From assembly GCF_032464895.1 (NCBI RefSeq), contig NZ_JAWDIC010000001.1:1860001-1924000 (forward strand): a stretch of DNA of 64,000 nucleotides, given 5' to 3'. Of the stretch, positions 49,686-58,267 are shown piece by piece (position 1 is the stretch's first letter; each line of letters begins with the position of its first letter). The notes under the pieces were generated by a model that was not told the DNA's origin, did not search any database, and was given only the letters and a program-made list of their open reading frames with translations. This DNA is from Phycicoccus sp. M110.8 (lineage in GTDB: Bacteria; Actinomycetota; Actinomycetes; Actinomycetales; Dermatophilaceae). The translations under genes and the position numbers were made by a program.

Positions 49686-49776
49686 GGCGCGTCCGCCCCG
49701 GGCGGCCGGCGGCGGGCTGCCTCGCGCGCGTGGCGCCGTCGTCGCGGTTGCCGACGCAGACGGCATACTTCCGGGG

Positions 49777-50358
49777 GTGAGTGACGACACCCGCAGCCAG
49801 CCCGGCCCTCCCGACCGGGACACCGCCTCAGGCCCTGCCGCGGCCGGCGGCGGCGCGGGCACGCAGCGCACGCGGGGCGCGCTGGCGCAGGCGCGCGCCG
49901 ACCTCGCCGCCGGCCGCGAGTGGCGGGCGCGCGAGCGGCTCGTCGCCCACCTCGCCGAGACGTACGACCCGCAGGGCCTGGAGCTGCTCGGGGAGGTGCA
50001 GTTCGCGATGCGTGACCTGCCCGCTGCCGGCGCCGCCTGGTTCGGCACCAGCCGTCGTGGCGAGGACGTCGACGCCGCGGTCGACGCGTGGCGCGAGCAG
50101 TACTCCGACCACTTCCCGGCCATGTGGCTGAGCCTGCCGGCGCCGGTCCGCGAGCACGAGGGGAACAAGCGCGTGGACGCCCTGCGGCGACGCGCCACCG
50201 CCGTCCCGGCGCCGGTCAGTGAGGCCACGGCCCCCGTGGAACCGGAGGGCTCGGGAGGGTTCGACGCGGCCGTCGTCGTGGCCCTGGTGCTCGCCGGGCT
50301 CTTCGTCGTGTGCGCCGTCATCGGCTTCGTCACGGTGCTCATGTGGCTCGTCCCCTGA
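49777..50358 (+). CDS. DUF6584-like protein with C-terminal membrane helix
   Basis: A 193-residue protein. An N-terminal polar linker precedes a helical repeat (about residues 32-115: ALAQARADLAAGREWRARERLVAHLAETYDPQGLELLGEVQFAMRDLPAAGAAWFGTSRRG), similar to the TPR-like DUF6584 family. A single hydrophobic helix near the end (VVVALVLAGLFVVCAVIGFVTVLMW) anchors it. Function is unknown. The last 16 bases overlap the uridine-kinase-like gene, so the two are probably co-translated. Confidence 0.65.
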   Translation: MSDDTRSQPGPPDRDTASGPAAAGGGAGTQRTRGALAQARADLAAGREWRARERLVAHLAETYDPQGLELLGEVQFAMRDLPAAGAAWFGTSRRGEDVDAAVDAWREQYSDHFPAMWLSLPAPVREHEGNKRVDALRRRATAVPAPVSEATAPVEPEGSGGFDAAVVVALVLAGLFVVCAVIGFVTVLMWLVP

Positions 50359-51017
50359 GCCGGGCCGAGCTGGTCGCCGAGCTGGCGGCAGGCGTTCCCG
50401 GCAGCGCCGGGCCGGACTGCGTCCGGGTCGGCGTGGACGGTGTCGACGGTGCCGGCAAGACGGTGCTCGCCGCCGAGCTGGCCGCCGCCCTGGCGTCGCT
50501 GGGACGCAGCGTGGTCCAGGTGTCCGCGGACGACTGGCACGCGGTGCGCGAGCTCCGCTACGCGCGCGGGCGGCACTCCCCCGAGGGGTTCTGGCTGGAC
50601 TCCTACGACTACGCGCGGCTGCGGGCCGAGGTGCTGGAGCCGCTCGGCCCGGGTGGCTCCCGCCGGTACCGGGCACGAGGGCACGACCTCGCCAGCGACG
50701 CCGTCCTCGTGGGGGACTGGCTCGTGGCGCCGCCGGGTGCGGTGCTGGTCCTCGACGGCCTCTTCCTCCAGCGCGAGGAGCTGGAGGGCTGCCTGGACCA
50801 CGTGGTGTGGCTGCAGGTGCCCTTCGAGGAGACGGCGAGGCGGATGGCGGTCCGGGACGGCAGCCCCGCCGACCCCACCCACCCGGCGCTGCGCCGGTAC
50901 GTCGAGGCCCAGCGCACGTACTTCGCAGCACGGACCCCGTGGGCCAGGGCCGATGTCGTCGTGGACAACTCCGACTGGTCCCGTCCGTTCGTGGTCGACC
51001 CCGTCCCGCCCCGCTGA
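50343..51017 (+). CDS. Uridine-kinase-like P-loop kinase
   Basis: A 224-residue P-loop phosphotransferase. The Walker A motif GVDGAGKT is at residues 33-40, followed by QVSADDWH, RELRYARGRHSPEGFWLDSYDYARL, and VLVLDGLFLQREEL (Walker B-like Asp). EETARRMAVRDG has the lid arginines. It belongs to the uridine kinase/phosphoribulokinase-like group found singly in actinobacteria; the substrate is uncertain. GTG 50343 starts inside the preceding gene. An upstream start in the same frame would overlap that gene more. Confidence 0.8.
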   Translation: MARPLSRAELVAELAAGVPGSAGPDCVRVGVDGVDGAGKTVLAAELAAALASLGRSVVQVSADDWHAVRELRYARGRHSPEGFWLDSYDYARLRAEVLEPLGPGGSRRYRARGHDLASDAVLVGDWLVAPPGAVLVLDGLFLQREELEGCLDHVVWLQVPFEETARRMAVRDGSPADPTHPALRRYVEAQRTYFAARTPWARADVVVDNSDWSRPFVVDPVPPR

Positions 51018-51063
51018 GCCCCCTTCCGGCGGCGTCGCCGTCGGAACCGCGTTAGCGGACCCG

Positions 51064-51549
51064 TCAGAAGCCGACCGGCTCGCTGTCGAGGAAGTTGGTG
51101 AAGTCGTCGGTCGCGTTGAGGTCGACCCAGGCCTGCGACGCCCCCGGTAGCACGGTCTCCTGCACGCTGGCCCGACCTCCGCCGAGCGAGTCGGTGGTGA
51201 GGTACCCGGAGATGCCGTGGCAGTCCGTGTCGCCCGGCAGCAGCTGGATGACCCGGATCGCGTACGTCGTGTCCGGACTCGCCCCTGTGACCGACACCGA
51301 CACCACGAGCTTCCCGGACGCCGGCCGCGTCACCACGGCCTGGCCGAGGGGTGTCGGGAGGTCCCCGTCGATCATGACCCCGTCGCAGGTGCGGTTCGTC
51401 CTCGTCAGGGCGACCTTCTGGGCAGGCGTGGCGGGCCCACCCGCCGGCGCGGCCCCGGCGGGCGCCGTCCCCGCAGCCACCAGACCGGCCACGGCCAGCG
51501 CCACCGTGAGGCCGACCCGGCGGCCTCTTCCCCTGTTCCTGCGCGCCAT
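51064..51549 (-). CDS. Secreted protein of unknown function
   Basis: A 161-residue exported protein. Basic residues (ARRNRGRGRR) and a hydrophobic stretch (VGLTVALAVAGLVAAGTAPAGAAP) form the signal peptide. The mature part is strand-rich with two cysteines (RTCDGVMIDGDLPTP; GDTDCHGISGYLTTD), and SGKLVVSVSVTGASPDTTYAIRVIQL resembles a beta-sandwich. I recognise no family. ATG 51549 is chosen over the upstream in-frame start because it places the signal sequence at the N-terminus. Confidence 0.65.
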   Translation of the reverse strand: MARRNRGRGRRVGLTVALAVAGLVAAGTAPAGAAPAGGPATPAQKVALTRTNRTCDGVMIDGDLPTPLGQAVVTRPASGKLVVSVSVTGASPDTTYAIRVIQLLPGDTDCHGISGYLTTDSLGGGRASVQETVLPGASQAWVDLNATDDFTNFLDSEPVGF

Positions 51550-51681
51550 CTCGACGTCCTCTCGTGCGTGTCCCCGAAACCATGGTCCGACCGGCACGAC
51601 GGCGTGGCCCATCACCAGAACGGCTCGAAGACGCTCCACCAGCGGGCGGAGCCGTCATCGCCGCACCTGGGGTATGTAGGA

Positions 51682-51722
51682 GCGCCCCCGCCCCGAGGAG
51701 GACGTCCTCGGGGCGGGGGCGC
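51682..51722. terminator. Very strong hairpin terminator
   Basis: GCGCCCCCGCCCCGAGGA (51682-51699) pairs perfectly with TCCTCGGGGCGGGGGCGC (51705-51722) around five bases. It follows the GH12 gene on the minus strand. Confidence 0.85.
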
Positions 51723-51770
51723 GGAATCCTTGCGGGCCGGGGGAGTCCCCGAGCCGGTGAGGGCAGGCCC

Positions 51771-53018
51771 TCAGGAGTCCGTGAGGGAGAAGTTGGTGAA
51801 CTGCCAGGTCGCGGGGGACCCGCCGGTGTCGACCACCTCGACGCCGTAGCAGACCTGGTCCACCGTGGCGGCCGACCCATTGGTGACACGCCCCTGCGAC
51901 ACGAGGTAGTCGAGCATGGCCTTGATGTCGATGGTGCCGGAGGTCAGGCGGGCGCCGCCGGAGGGCACGAAGGCGATGTACCCGTTGCCGCTGGTGGCGT
52001 AGACGTCCCACGTGTGCCCGCCTACGGAGATGCCGGTGGCGAACCGGTTCCCGGCGGGGTACTGGCCGTGGTTGTCGGTCCAGATCATGACCTCGTCGTT
52101 GGGGACGCCGTTGAGCCACAGGTCGTAGGCGACGTCGTAGATCCCGACGTTCGGTGAGGTCGCGGCGAAGGAGGAGACCAGCTTGGGGAAGCTGGCGATG
52201 GTGCGACCGGAGTAGTCCTTGTGCACGTTGGGGTAGGTCTTGACCTCACCGGTGCCCGAGCTGTTGCTGGCGGTCGCGACGTGGTTCCAGGAGTGGTACG
52301 AGCAGACCGAGGTGGTGCCCTTGGTGCCGGGGTACTTCGAGGCGTTCCACAGGTTGTTGTGGACGTAGAACCCGCCGTCGGTCACGCCCCCGTTGGGATC
52401 ACTCGTCGTGAAGTACGGGTTCGTGCACACCGACCCCACGGGGGCCTGCGCGCTCGTGGTGCTGCTCGAGGTCGTCGAGGAGGTGGGCGTCGTCGTCGAG
52501 CTGGTCGTGGTCGAGCTGGACGACGTGCTGCTCGTCGTCGTCTGCGTCGACGGGGGGGACGTGGTCGGCGACGTCGTGGTGGACGTCGTGGTCGTGGTGG
52601 TCGACGGCTGCGGGGTCGTCGTGAACGTCCGGTCGGCGCCGAAGGCCGTGCCCGCCGAGCTCCTGGCGACGAGCCGGTAGTGGTACGTGGTGCCGCCCGT
52701 CAGGCCCTGCAGGGTCGCCGAGGCGGTCGTGGTGCGGCCCTTGCCCGAGATGCTCGCGGCCGCGGACGACCCGTATGCCGTGGACGTGCCGAACTGGAAC
52801 GTCGCCGTCGCCGCGGAACCGCGAGGGGCGGAGACCGTTCCCGCCAGGACGGCGCCGCTGGACGTCACCGACGTGGCGGCCCCGGTGGTCGCCACGAGCT
52901 TGACGGCGCCGGTGAGCTGTTGGTCGGACGTCCGGACGGTGTCGTGCACCGCGAGGGTGGCGACGAGCGCCACGGCGGTGACCGCGACGGCAGGCAGGAG
53001 CGGGGGTCGGAACTTCAC
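51771..53018 (-). CDS. Secreted FN3-GH12 endoglucanase/xyloglucanase
   Basis: A 415-residue exported glycoside hydrolase. The signal peptide (LLPAVAVTAVALVATLAVHDT) leads to a fibronectin-III-like domain at about 40-135 (LAGTVSAPRGSAATATFQFGTS, TLQGLTGGTTYHYRLVARSSAG). A linker of some 55 Ser/Thr/Pro residues precedes a GH12 domain (about 195-415). The nucleophile is Glu309 (PNDEVMIWTDNHG) and the acid/base Glu394 (CYGVEVVDTGG). GH12 enzymes cut beta-1,4-glucans, retaining configuration. The FN3 replaces the usual cellulose-binding module. GTG 53018 follows GGAGG. A long frame upstream is a shadow. Confidence 0.83.
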   Translation of the reverse strand: MKFRPPLLPAVAVTAVALVATLAVHDTVRTSDQQLTGAVKLVATTGAATSVTSSGAVLAGTVSAPRGSAATATFQFGTSTAYGSSAAASISGKGRTTTASATLQGLTGGTTYHYRLVARSSAGTAFGADRTFTTTPQPSTTTTTTSTTTSPTTSPPSTQTTTSSTSSSSTTTSSTTTPTSSTTSSSTTSAQAPVGSVCTNPYFTTSDPNGGVTDGGFYVHNNLWNASKYPGTKGTTSVCSYHSWNHVATASNSSGTGEVKTYPNVHKDYSGRTIASFPKLVSSFAATSPNVGIYDVAYDLWLNGVPNDEVMIWTDNHGQYPAGNRFATGISVGGHTWDVYATSGNGYIAFVPSGGARLTSGTIDIKAMLDYLVSQGRVTNGSAATVDQVCYGVEVVDTGGSPATWQFTNFSLTDS

Positions 53019-53339
53019 AGGTCCTCCAGGAGGGGTCGACGGACTGTCTGGCCCCAACGGCCGGCCACGGGCCCTGCTCCACGAGGCGCCCGATGGCGCG
53101 ACACCCGAGGGCACCACATCCGGCGTCGATCGGGCAAATCCGGCCCGCTCCCCGGGCAGGCCAGGGCCGGGGCCTGCAGGTGGTCCCGGCGACCGGGCGC
53201 AGCCGCGCGGAAATGCCCGCACCCGGGCGCACTCCGCCGTGCGCTTGAGTGGATCCACAGCATCGCCGCAGGTCACAGGGTGGCGCCACCGGAACGGTCG
53301 GGGCAGGGTGGATGGTGAGCCGAGGAAACGGAGAGACTC
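53019..53339. other. Gene-free spacer between divergent genes
   Basis: A 321-base GC-rich spacer between the GH12 gene and a small forward frame. I see no gene, hairpin of note or clear operator in it. It must hold the GH12 promoter. Confidence 0.5.
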
Positions 53340-53501
53340 ATGGAGACCTACGAGTCGCACCTGCAGCCCGATGGGACCACCTTCCCGCCCGTGACGCCGG
53401 ACGTCCCGGCGCCGCCCGGGGTGGACGAGCCGGTCGTCCCCGACCTGGTCTTCACCCCACGCACGACGGAGTCGCCGGGCCCGGCACCGCGGGAGGGCTG
53501 A
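53340..53501 (+). CDS. Small proline-rich hypothetical protein (53 aa)
   Basis: A 53-residue frame (METYESHLQPDGTTFPPVTP then VPAPPGVDEPVVPDLVFTPR) rich in Pro, Val and Thr. A purine-rich GGAGAG sits eight bases before the ATG, which supports translation. The acidic, proline-rich composition differs from random GC-rich frames. I recognise no family, and it would be missed by length cut-offs. Confidence 0.45.
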   Translation: METYESHLQPDGTTFPPVTPDVPAPPGVDEPVVPDLVFTPRTTESPGPAPREG

Positions 53502-53564
53502 CCGGGTCCGCACCGCCCGGCGTGGGTCCGCAGGGACCCCCGCGGGACGTGCCACCCTCGTGGC

Positions 53565-53756
53565 ATGGAACCGCTCGCCGACGTGCTCCTGCTGCACGCG
53601 GTCCAGGCCTGGTGCGAGGACTGCGGCGCCGAGCAGCTGCTCCTGCCCGTGGACGACGAGGGCCACCCCGGCCTGTGCTGCTCGGTCTGCGACGCAGCGG
53701 TCTTCCTCCTGCCCGCCGAGGAGGTCCCGCTGCCGGTGCTGCGCCACACGGCCTGA
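53565..53756 (+). CDS. Small CxxC-CxxC protein (63 aa)
   Basis: A 63-residue protein with two CxxC knuckles, WCEDCGAEQLLLPVDDEGHPGLCCSVCDAAVF, a spacing that fits a zinc ribbon. Such small zinc ribbons are often regulators or accessory subunits, but no family is recognised. The ATG has no strong ribosome-binding site, but a GTGGC context lies upstream. Confidence 0.55.
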   Translation: MEPLADVLLLHAVQAWCEDCGAEQLLLPVDDEGHPGLCCSVCDAAVFLLPAEEVPLPVLRHTA

Positions 53757-53825
53757 GCCGGGGCCGGCGGACCGGCATACGGGATGCGCGCGGGGAAGGC
53801 CCTCGGAAACGGCGCCGACCCGGCA

Positions 53826-53831
53826 TAGCCT
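53826..53831 (+). promoter_or_regulatory. -10 hexamer TAGCCT
   Basis: TAGCCT lies 6 bases before the GTG of the GH15-like gene, in leaderless spacing. Confidence 0.45.
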
Positions 53832-53837
53832 GCCCTG

Positions 53838-55154
53838 GTGGGCCCTGCAGGGATCGTGCCGCGGCGCGCGGTGCTGGCGGGCGGCGTCGGTGCGGCGGCC
53901 GCCGCGTCCTTCGGCGTGCTCGAGGCGCGCGGGCGCACCGGCCGGCGCGACCTTCCGCTCTACTCCGAGACCGTCGCCCTGGGCGAGGCCGGCGCCCGCA
54001 CCCCGGTCCCGGTCGGCCGGGTCGACCTCCTCGTGGAGGGCACACGGGTGCTGCGCACCGACCGCTACCCGGCCCGGCTCGTCCACGCCGAGGCCGAGTT
54101 CCTCGGGTCGGCCGCCGCGTGGACGCGGGCCGGCGGGCGGTGGTCCGGGATCACCCGCACGGCACTGCTCGACCTCCGCGTGCTCACCCACGGGCTCCCG
54201 GCGGCCGTGGCCGGCTGGACCTCGCCGTGGCGGTACGTCTGGCCGCGCGACTGCGCGCACGTCGCCGTGGCGCTGGCCCGCTGTGGCTTCCTCGACGCCG
54301 GGCTGGCCCAGCTGCGGTTCCTCCAGGAGGTGCAGGGAACGGACGGCTGGTTCGAGGCGCGGTACGACGCGACCACCCGGCGCTCGCCGGACCGTCGCCC
54401 GCGCCAGTTCGACGGCGCCGCCTGGGCGCTGTGGGCGGTGTCCTCGCTGCTCGACGAGCCCGGCGCCGACGCCGAGCGCGTGCTGCGCGGGCTCGAGCCC
54501 CTGGTGCGGCGCAGTGCGGCCGTGCTCGTGGACAACCTCGGGCCGGACGGGTTGCCGCCGGCGACGCCGGACTACTGGGAGCTGCCGACCGACGTGCTGA
54601 CCCTGGGGATCGCGGCACCGGTGTGGGCCGGGCTCTCGCACGCGTTCCGGCTGCTCGACGTCCTGGGCGACCACGCCGGCGCGGACCGGGTGGGCATGGC
54701 GGCCGACGCCGTCTCGCGCGTGGTGTCCGAGCGCTTCGGGGTGACCGGCTACGGCCGCGAGCTGGGTGGCCGTGCCCTCGACGCCTCGGTGGCCTTCCTC
54801 TTCCCGCCGTATGCCGTGTACCCGCCGTCCGCGCCGGTGCGGGCTGCGCTCGACCGCGCCGAGGCCGCGCTCCAGCGGCCGGCCGGCGGCCTCGCCCCTG
54901 GGGAGGACTGGCGCTCCGACGGCGTGAGCTGGACGCCGCAGACGGCTCTCTTCGCGCTCGTCCACGCGCAGGACGGGCAGGTCGCGCGGGCCACGCGCCT
55001 CCTGGAGTGGCTGGACCGCCACCGCACGGCGGCCGGCTCCCTGCCCGAGAAGGTGCTCCACGACGGCCGCCCCGCGTCCGTCGCACCCCTGGCGTGGACG
55101 GCCGCGCTCACCCTGCTGACCGTGTCCGCGGTCCAGGGAGCCGACGAGGCCTGA
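53838..55154 (+). CDS. GH15-like (glucoamylase-fold) protein, exported
   Basis: A 438-residue protein. The N-terminus PRRAVLAGGVGAAAAASF has a twin-arginine and hydrophobic core, so Tat export is likely. The rest is an (alpha/alpha)6-barrel-like enzyme: SPWRYVWPRDCAHVAVALARCGF is the substrate subsite region, QFDGAAWALWAVSSLLDEPG follows, and SWTPQTALFALVHAQDG and SLPEKVLHDGRPASVAPLAWTAA close the barrel. This order matches glucoamylase/glucodextranase relatives, and the Glu in SLPEK may be catalytic. The natural substrate is unknown. Confidence 0.75.
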   Translation: MGPAGIVPRRAVLAGGVGAAAAASFGVLEARGRTGRRDLPLYSETVALGEAGARTPVPVGRVDLLVEGTRVLRTDRYPARLVHAEAEFLGSAAAWTRAGGRWSGITRTALLDLRVLTHGLPAAVAGWTSPWRYVWPRDCAHVAVALARCGFLDAGLAQLRFLQEVQGTDGWFEARYDATTRRSPDRRPRQFDGAAWALWAVSSLLDEPGADAERVLRGLEPLVRRSAAVLVDNLGPDGLPPATPDYWELPTDVLTLGIAAPVWAGLSHAFRLLDVLGDHAGADRVGMAADAVSRVVSERFGVTGYGRELGGRALDASVAFLFPPYAVYPPSAPVRAALDRAEAALQRPAGGLAPGEDWRSDGVSWTPQTALFALVHAQDGQVARATRLLEWLDRHRTAAGSLPEKVLHDGRPASVAPLAWTAALTLLTVSAVQGADEA

Positions 55155-55274
55155 CCCGTTGCCTTCGGGCCGTCGCCCTCCGGGCGACGAGGACCTCCGG
55201 CCCTGCTGTCACGAGGGATGCCGGCGCACGCTGGGCGCTGGCGACCGACCACCGGACGGGACGAGGGGGACGTG

Positions 55275-55580
55275 ATGAGGCAGCACACGCTGGCGCCGAC
55301 GACACACACGACCGAGCTGCACCAGGTGCGGGAGATCAACGCGACCCTCGCCACCGGCCGCCGGCGCCTGACCGCCGGGTCGGTCGTGGCTCCGAGCCGG
55401 GTCCCGCGGGACTCCGTGCTGCGGCGGCTGCAGGCCGAGGGTCCCCCGTCGTACCCCTACGTCTTCGGGCTGTTCGAGGTGCCGGGCGGCGCGCAGCCGG
55501 CACGCGTCGAGCTCCACACGGACCAGCTGCGGGCCACGAGCGACCAGCTGTCGCTGCGCTCGCACGCCTGGGGGTTCTGA
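55275..55580 (+). CDS. Hypothetical protein (101 aa)
   Basis: A 101-residue cytoplasmic protein I do not recognise. It starts MRQHTLAPTTHTTELHQVRE, has a basic middle (TGRRRLTAGSVVAPSRVPRDSVLRRLQ) and ends with LRATSDQLSLRSHAWGF. GAGGGGG lies five bases before the ATG. A GTG three bases upstream is also possible. Confidence 0.5.
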   Translation: MRQHTLAPTTHTTELHQVREINATLATGRRRLTAGSVVAPSRVPRDSVLRRLQAEGPPSYPYVFGLFEVPGGAQPARVELHTDQLRATSDQLSLRSHAWGF

Positions 55581-55638
55581 GCCCCGGCCACCACGGGCGG
55601 ACGGGTGACCCGTGGGCCCGGGTCGCCCTCCGTCCCGG

Positions 55639-55682
55639 GGTCAGCCGCGAGCCGGTCAGCCGCGCCCGGTCAGCCGCGACCC
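55639..55682. repeat. Three tandem GGTCAGCCGCG repeats at the MMPL gene end
   Basis: Units of 15, 14 and 15 bases start at 55639, 55654 and 55668. The third holds the TCA of the MMPL stop (TGA on the minus strand), and the earlier ones repeat the same CGGCTGACC context. Confidence 0.8.
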
Positions 55683-58243
55683 GGGGCGGCCGCGGCCACG
55701 GCATCCGGGTCGTCGTCGGGTGACGGCTCGGCGTCGGGCAGGGGGTGCTCGCGCTCGAGCCGGGCGCCCTCGACGTCGACGTCGGGCAGGACGCGGTCGA
55801 GCCACCGCGGCAGCCACCAGGCCGCCCCTCCGAGCAGGTGCATGAGCGCCGGGACGAGCATCAGCCGGACGACGAAGGCGTCGAGCAGGACCCCGAAGGC
55901 GAGGCCGAAGCCGATCGGCTTGATCGTCGCGTCGTGGGAGAAGATGAAGCCCGCGAAGACCGAGGTCATGATGATCGCCGCCGCCGTGACGACGGCGCGG
56001 CCCGCGAGCACGCCCCGCTGCACCGCGACCCTCGCCGGGGCGCCGTGCGTCCACGCCTCGCGCATGCCGGACACGAGGAAGAGCTGGTAGTCCATGGCCA
56101 GGCCGAACAGGATGCCCGTCTCGATGATGGGCAGGAAGCTCAGGATCGGACCGGGGTCGTGCACGCCGAAGACGCTCGAGAGCCACCCGAGCTGGAAGAT
56201 CGCGGTGAGGCCGCCGAACGACGCCAGCAGCGAGAGCACGAACCCGAGGGTCGCCGTCAGCGGGACGAGCAGGGAGCGGAACACCAGCAAGAGGATCAGC
56301 AGCGACAGCCCCACCACGAGCACCAGGTAGAGCGGGAGGGCGTCGGACAGCTTCTGCGAGACGTCGATGTTGGCGCTGGCGTTGCCGGCCACCCCGAGCG
56401 TGACCCGGCCGCCGTCGGTGGCCTGCGGGTGGAGGTCGCGCAGGGACTGGACGAGCGTCGCGGTCGACTCGCTGTTGGGGCCGCCCTTCGGGATGACCTG
56501 GAAGGCGAGCGCGTCACGAGCCCGGGAGGCCCCGATGGGCACGACCGCGACCACGTCACCCGTGTCGCGGATGGCTCGCCCGACGGCGGCCTGCTCGGCG
56601 GTGAGGGCGTCCTGGGCGACCGGGCGGGGCAGGTCGGCCACGACGAGCAGCGGGCCGTTGTACCCGTCGCCGAACCGGTCCGCCTGCAGCGTGTAGGCCT
56701 TGTACGCCGCGGTCTCGCGGGGCTGGCTCGACCCGTCGGGCAGGCCGAGGCGCATCTGGAGCGCGGGGAGGGCGACGACGGCCAGGACGGCCACGCCGGC
56801 GAGGAGCGTGACGACCGCCCGGCCCGTTCGCATCGGGCGGACCGGCGCGGGTGCCGCGTGGTGACCGGCCGTGGACGACTCGCCCTCGCCGACCCGGGCC
56901 TTCGCGCCCCCGGCCGCCGCGAGGAGCCGGGCCCGCTCGCGGCGGCGCAGGATCCGCATACCCACCAGCGAGAGCACCGCGGGCGTGAAGGTGGTGGCGA
57001 CGACGATGGCCACGAGCACCGCGGCCGCGCCCACCGTGCCCATGAGGCCGAGGAACGGTATGCCGGTGATGTTGAGGGCGAGCAGCGCGACCATGACCGT
57101 GGCACCGGCGAAGACCACGGCGTTGCCGGAGGTCCCGTTGGCCAGGCCGATCGACTCGTGCAGCCCCATCCCGTGGCGCAGCTGGGTCCGGTGCCGGTTG
57201 AGGATGAAGAGCGAGTAGTCGATGCCGACCGCGAGGCCGAGCATGACGCCGAGCACCGGTGTCACCGACTGGAAGTCCACCAGCCCCGAGAACGACATCG
57301 CGGCCAGGGTGGCCACCCCGACGCCGAGCAGGGCGCTCGCCAGGGGGAGGGCCGCCCCGACGAGCGTCCCGAGCATGAGGACCAGGACGAGGGCGGCCAC
57401 GAGGACGCCGGCGACCTCACCCGGGCCGAGGACCGACGGCACCGTCTGGGAGATGTCCTGCGACGGGTAGACGGCGACCCCGTCGATCCCCGCTCGCGCC
57501 ACGAGCGTCTCGATGGCCGTCTTGGTCCCGGTCGGCACCTCGTTGGTGGGCAGGTCGAAGGACACCGGCGCGATGGCCGCGCTGCCGTCCTCGGAGACGA
57601 AGCGGAACCCGGAGGCGAGCTCGGCGACCTGGGCGCCGTCGGCGAGTGCGGCGCCCTTGGCCTGGAGGGTGGCTCGCTGCGCCTCCAGCTCCTTGCGAGC
57701 GGTGTCGAGCTGGGTCTGGGCGGCGTCGAGCCGGGCGGTGGCGCTCGCCGGGGCACCCGCCGCGGTGGCCGCGGCACGCTGCTGGTCGAGCTGCCGCTGC
57801 TGCTCGGCCAGCTTCTGCTCACCCTGGGCGAGGGCCGCCCGCCCCTGGTCCAGCTGGGTGCGGCCCTCGGCGAGCTGCGCGGCGCCGCGGTCGAGCTGGG
57901 CCTGCGTGGCGAAGGGGTCGGTCGTGCCGCGCACGCCGGAGACCGTGTCGACCTGCTGGAGCAGCCGGGTGACGCCGGCCTTCTGCGCCGCCGTGAACGG
58001 GGTGCCGTCCGTCGTGGTGAGGGCCAGGCTCCCCGCGCCGCCGCTGGCGTCCGGGAAGTCCTTGGCCAGCTGGGCGGCGACGGCGCTGGTCGGCGTGCCC
58101 GGGATGGTGATCGCCGAGCTGACCGGTCCCGAGAAGCCGAGGAACGTCCCGAGCCCGACGAGCAGGGCCAGCAGCCACAGGCCCAGGACGGTCCAGTGGC
58201 GGCGCGCGGCGAACCGGCCGACGCGGTAGAGGAGCTCAGCCAT
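55670..58243 (-). CDS. MMPL-family RND transporter
   Basis: An 857-residue inner-membrane exporter of lipids or drugs, driven by the proton gradient. Two RND repeats are visible: the first helix block with a following soluble region (residues about 35-250), then helices with GVMLGLAVGIDYSLFILNRHRTQL, and a second block with ETGILFGLAMDYQLFLVSGMREA. The first soluble domain holds a long heptad-like coiled coil (about 115-205, Gln/Ala/Leu-rich). The gene is 24 bases after tetR. Substrates are unknown, and the C-terminus is short. Confidence 0.88.
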   Translation of the reverse strand: MAELLYRVGRFAARRHWTVLGLWLLALLVGLGTFLGFSGPVSSAITIPGTPTSAVAAQLAKDFPDASGGAGSLALTTTDGTPFTAAQKAGVTRLLQQVDTVSGVRGTTDPFATQAQLDRGAAQLAEGRTQLDQGRAALAQGEQKLAEQQRQLDQQRAAATAAGAPASATARLDAAQTQLDTARKELEAQRATLQAKGAALADGAQVAELASGFRFVSEDGSAAIAPVSFDLPTNEVPTGTKTAIETLVARAGIDGVAVYPSQDISQTVPSVLGPGEVAGVLVAALVLVLMLGTLVGAALPLASALLGVGVATLAAMSFSGLVDFQSVTPVLGVMLGLAVGIDYSLFILNRHRTQLRHGMGLHESIGLANGTSGNAVVFAGATVMVALLALNITGIPFLGLMGTVGAAAVLVAIVVATTFTPAVLSLVGMRILRRRERARLLAAAGGAKARVGEGESSTAGHHAAPAPVRPMRTGRAVVTLLAGVAVLAVVALPALQMRLGLPDGSSQPRETAAYKAYTLQADRFGDGYNGPLLVVADLPRPVAQDALTAEQAAVGRAIRDTGDVVAVVPIGASRARDALAFQVIPKGGPNSESTATLVQSLRDLHPQATDGGRVTLGVAGNASANIDVSQKLSDALPLYLVLVVGLSLLILLLVFRSLLVPLTATLGFVLSLLASFGGLTAIFQLGWLSSVFGVHDPGPILSFLPIIETGILFGLAMDYQLFLVSGMREAWTHGAPARVAVQRGVLAGRAVVTAAAIIMTSVFAGFIFSHDATIKPIGFGLAFGVLLDAFVVRLMLVPALMHLLGGAAWWLPRWLDRVLPDVDVEGARLEREHPLPDAEPSPDDDPDAVAAAAPGRG

Positions 58244-58267
58244 GGGGGTTCGGTCTTCCTTCTCGGG

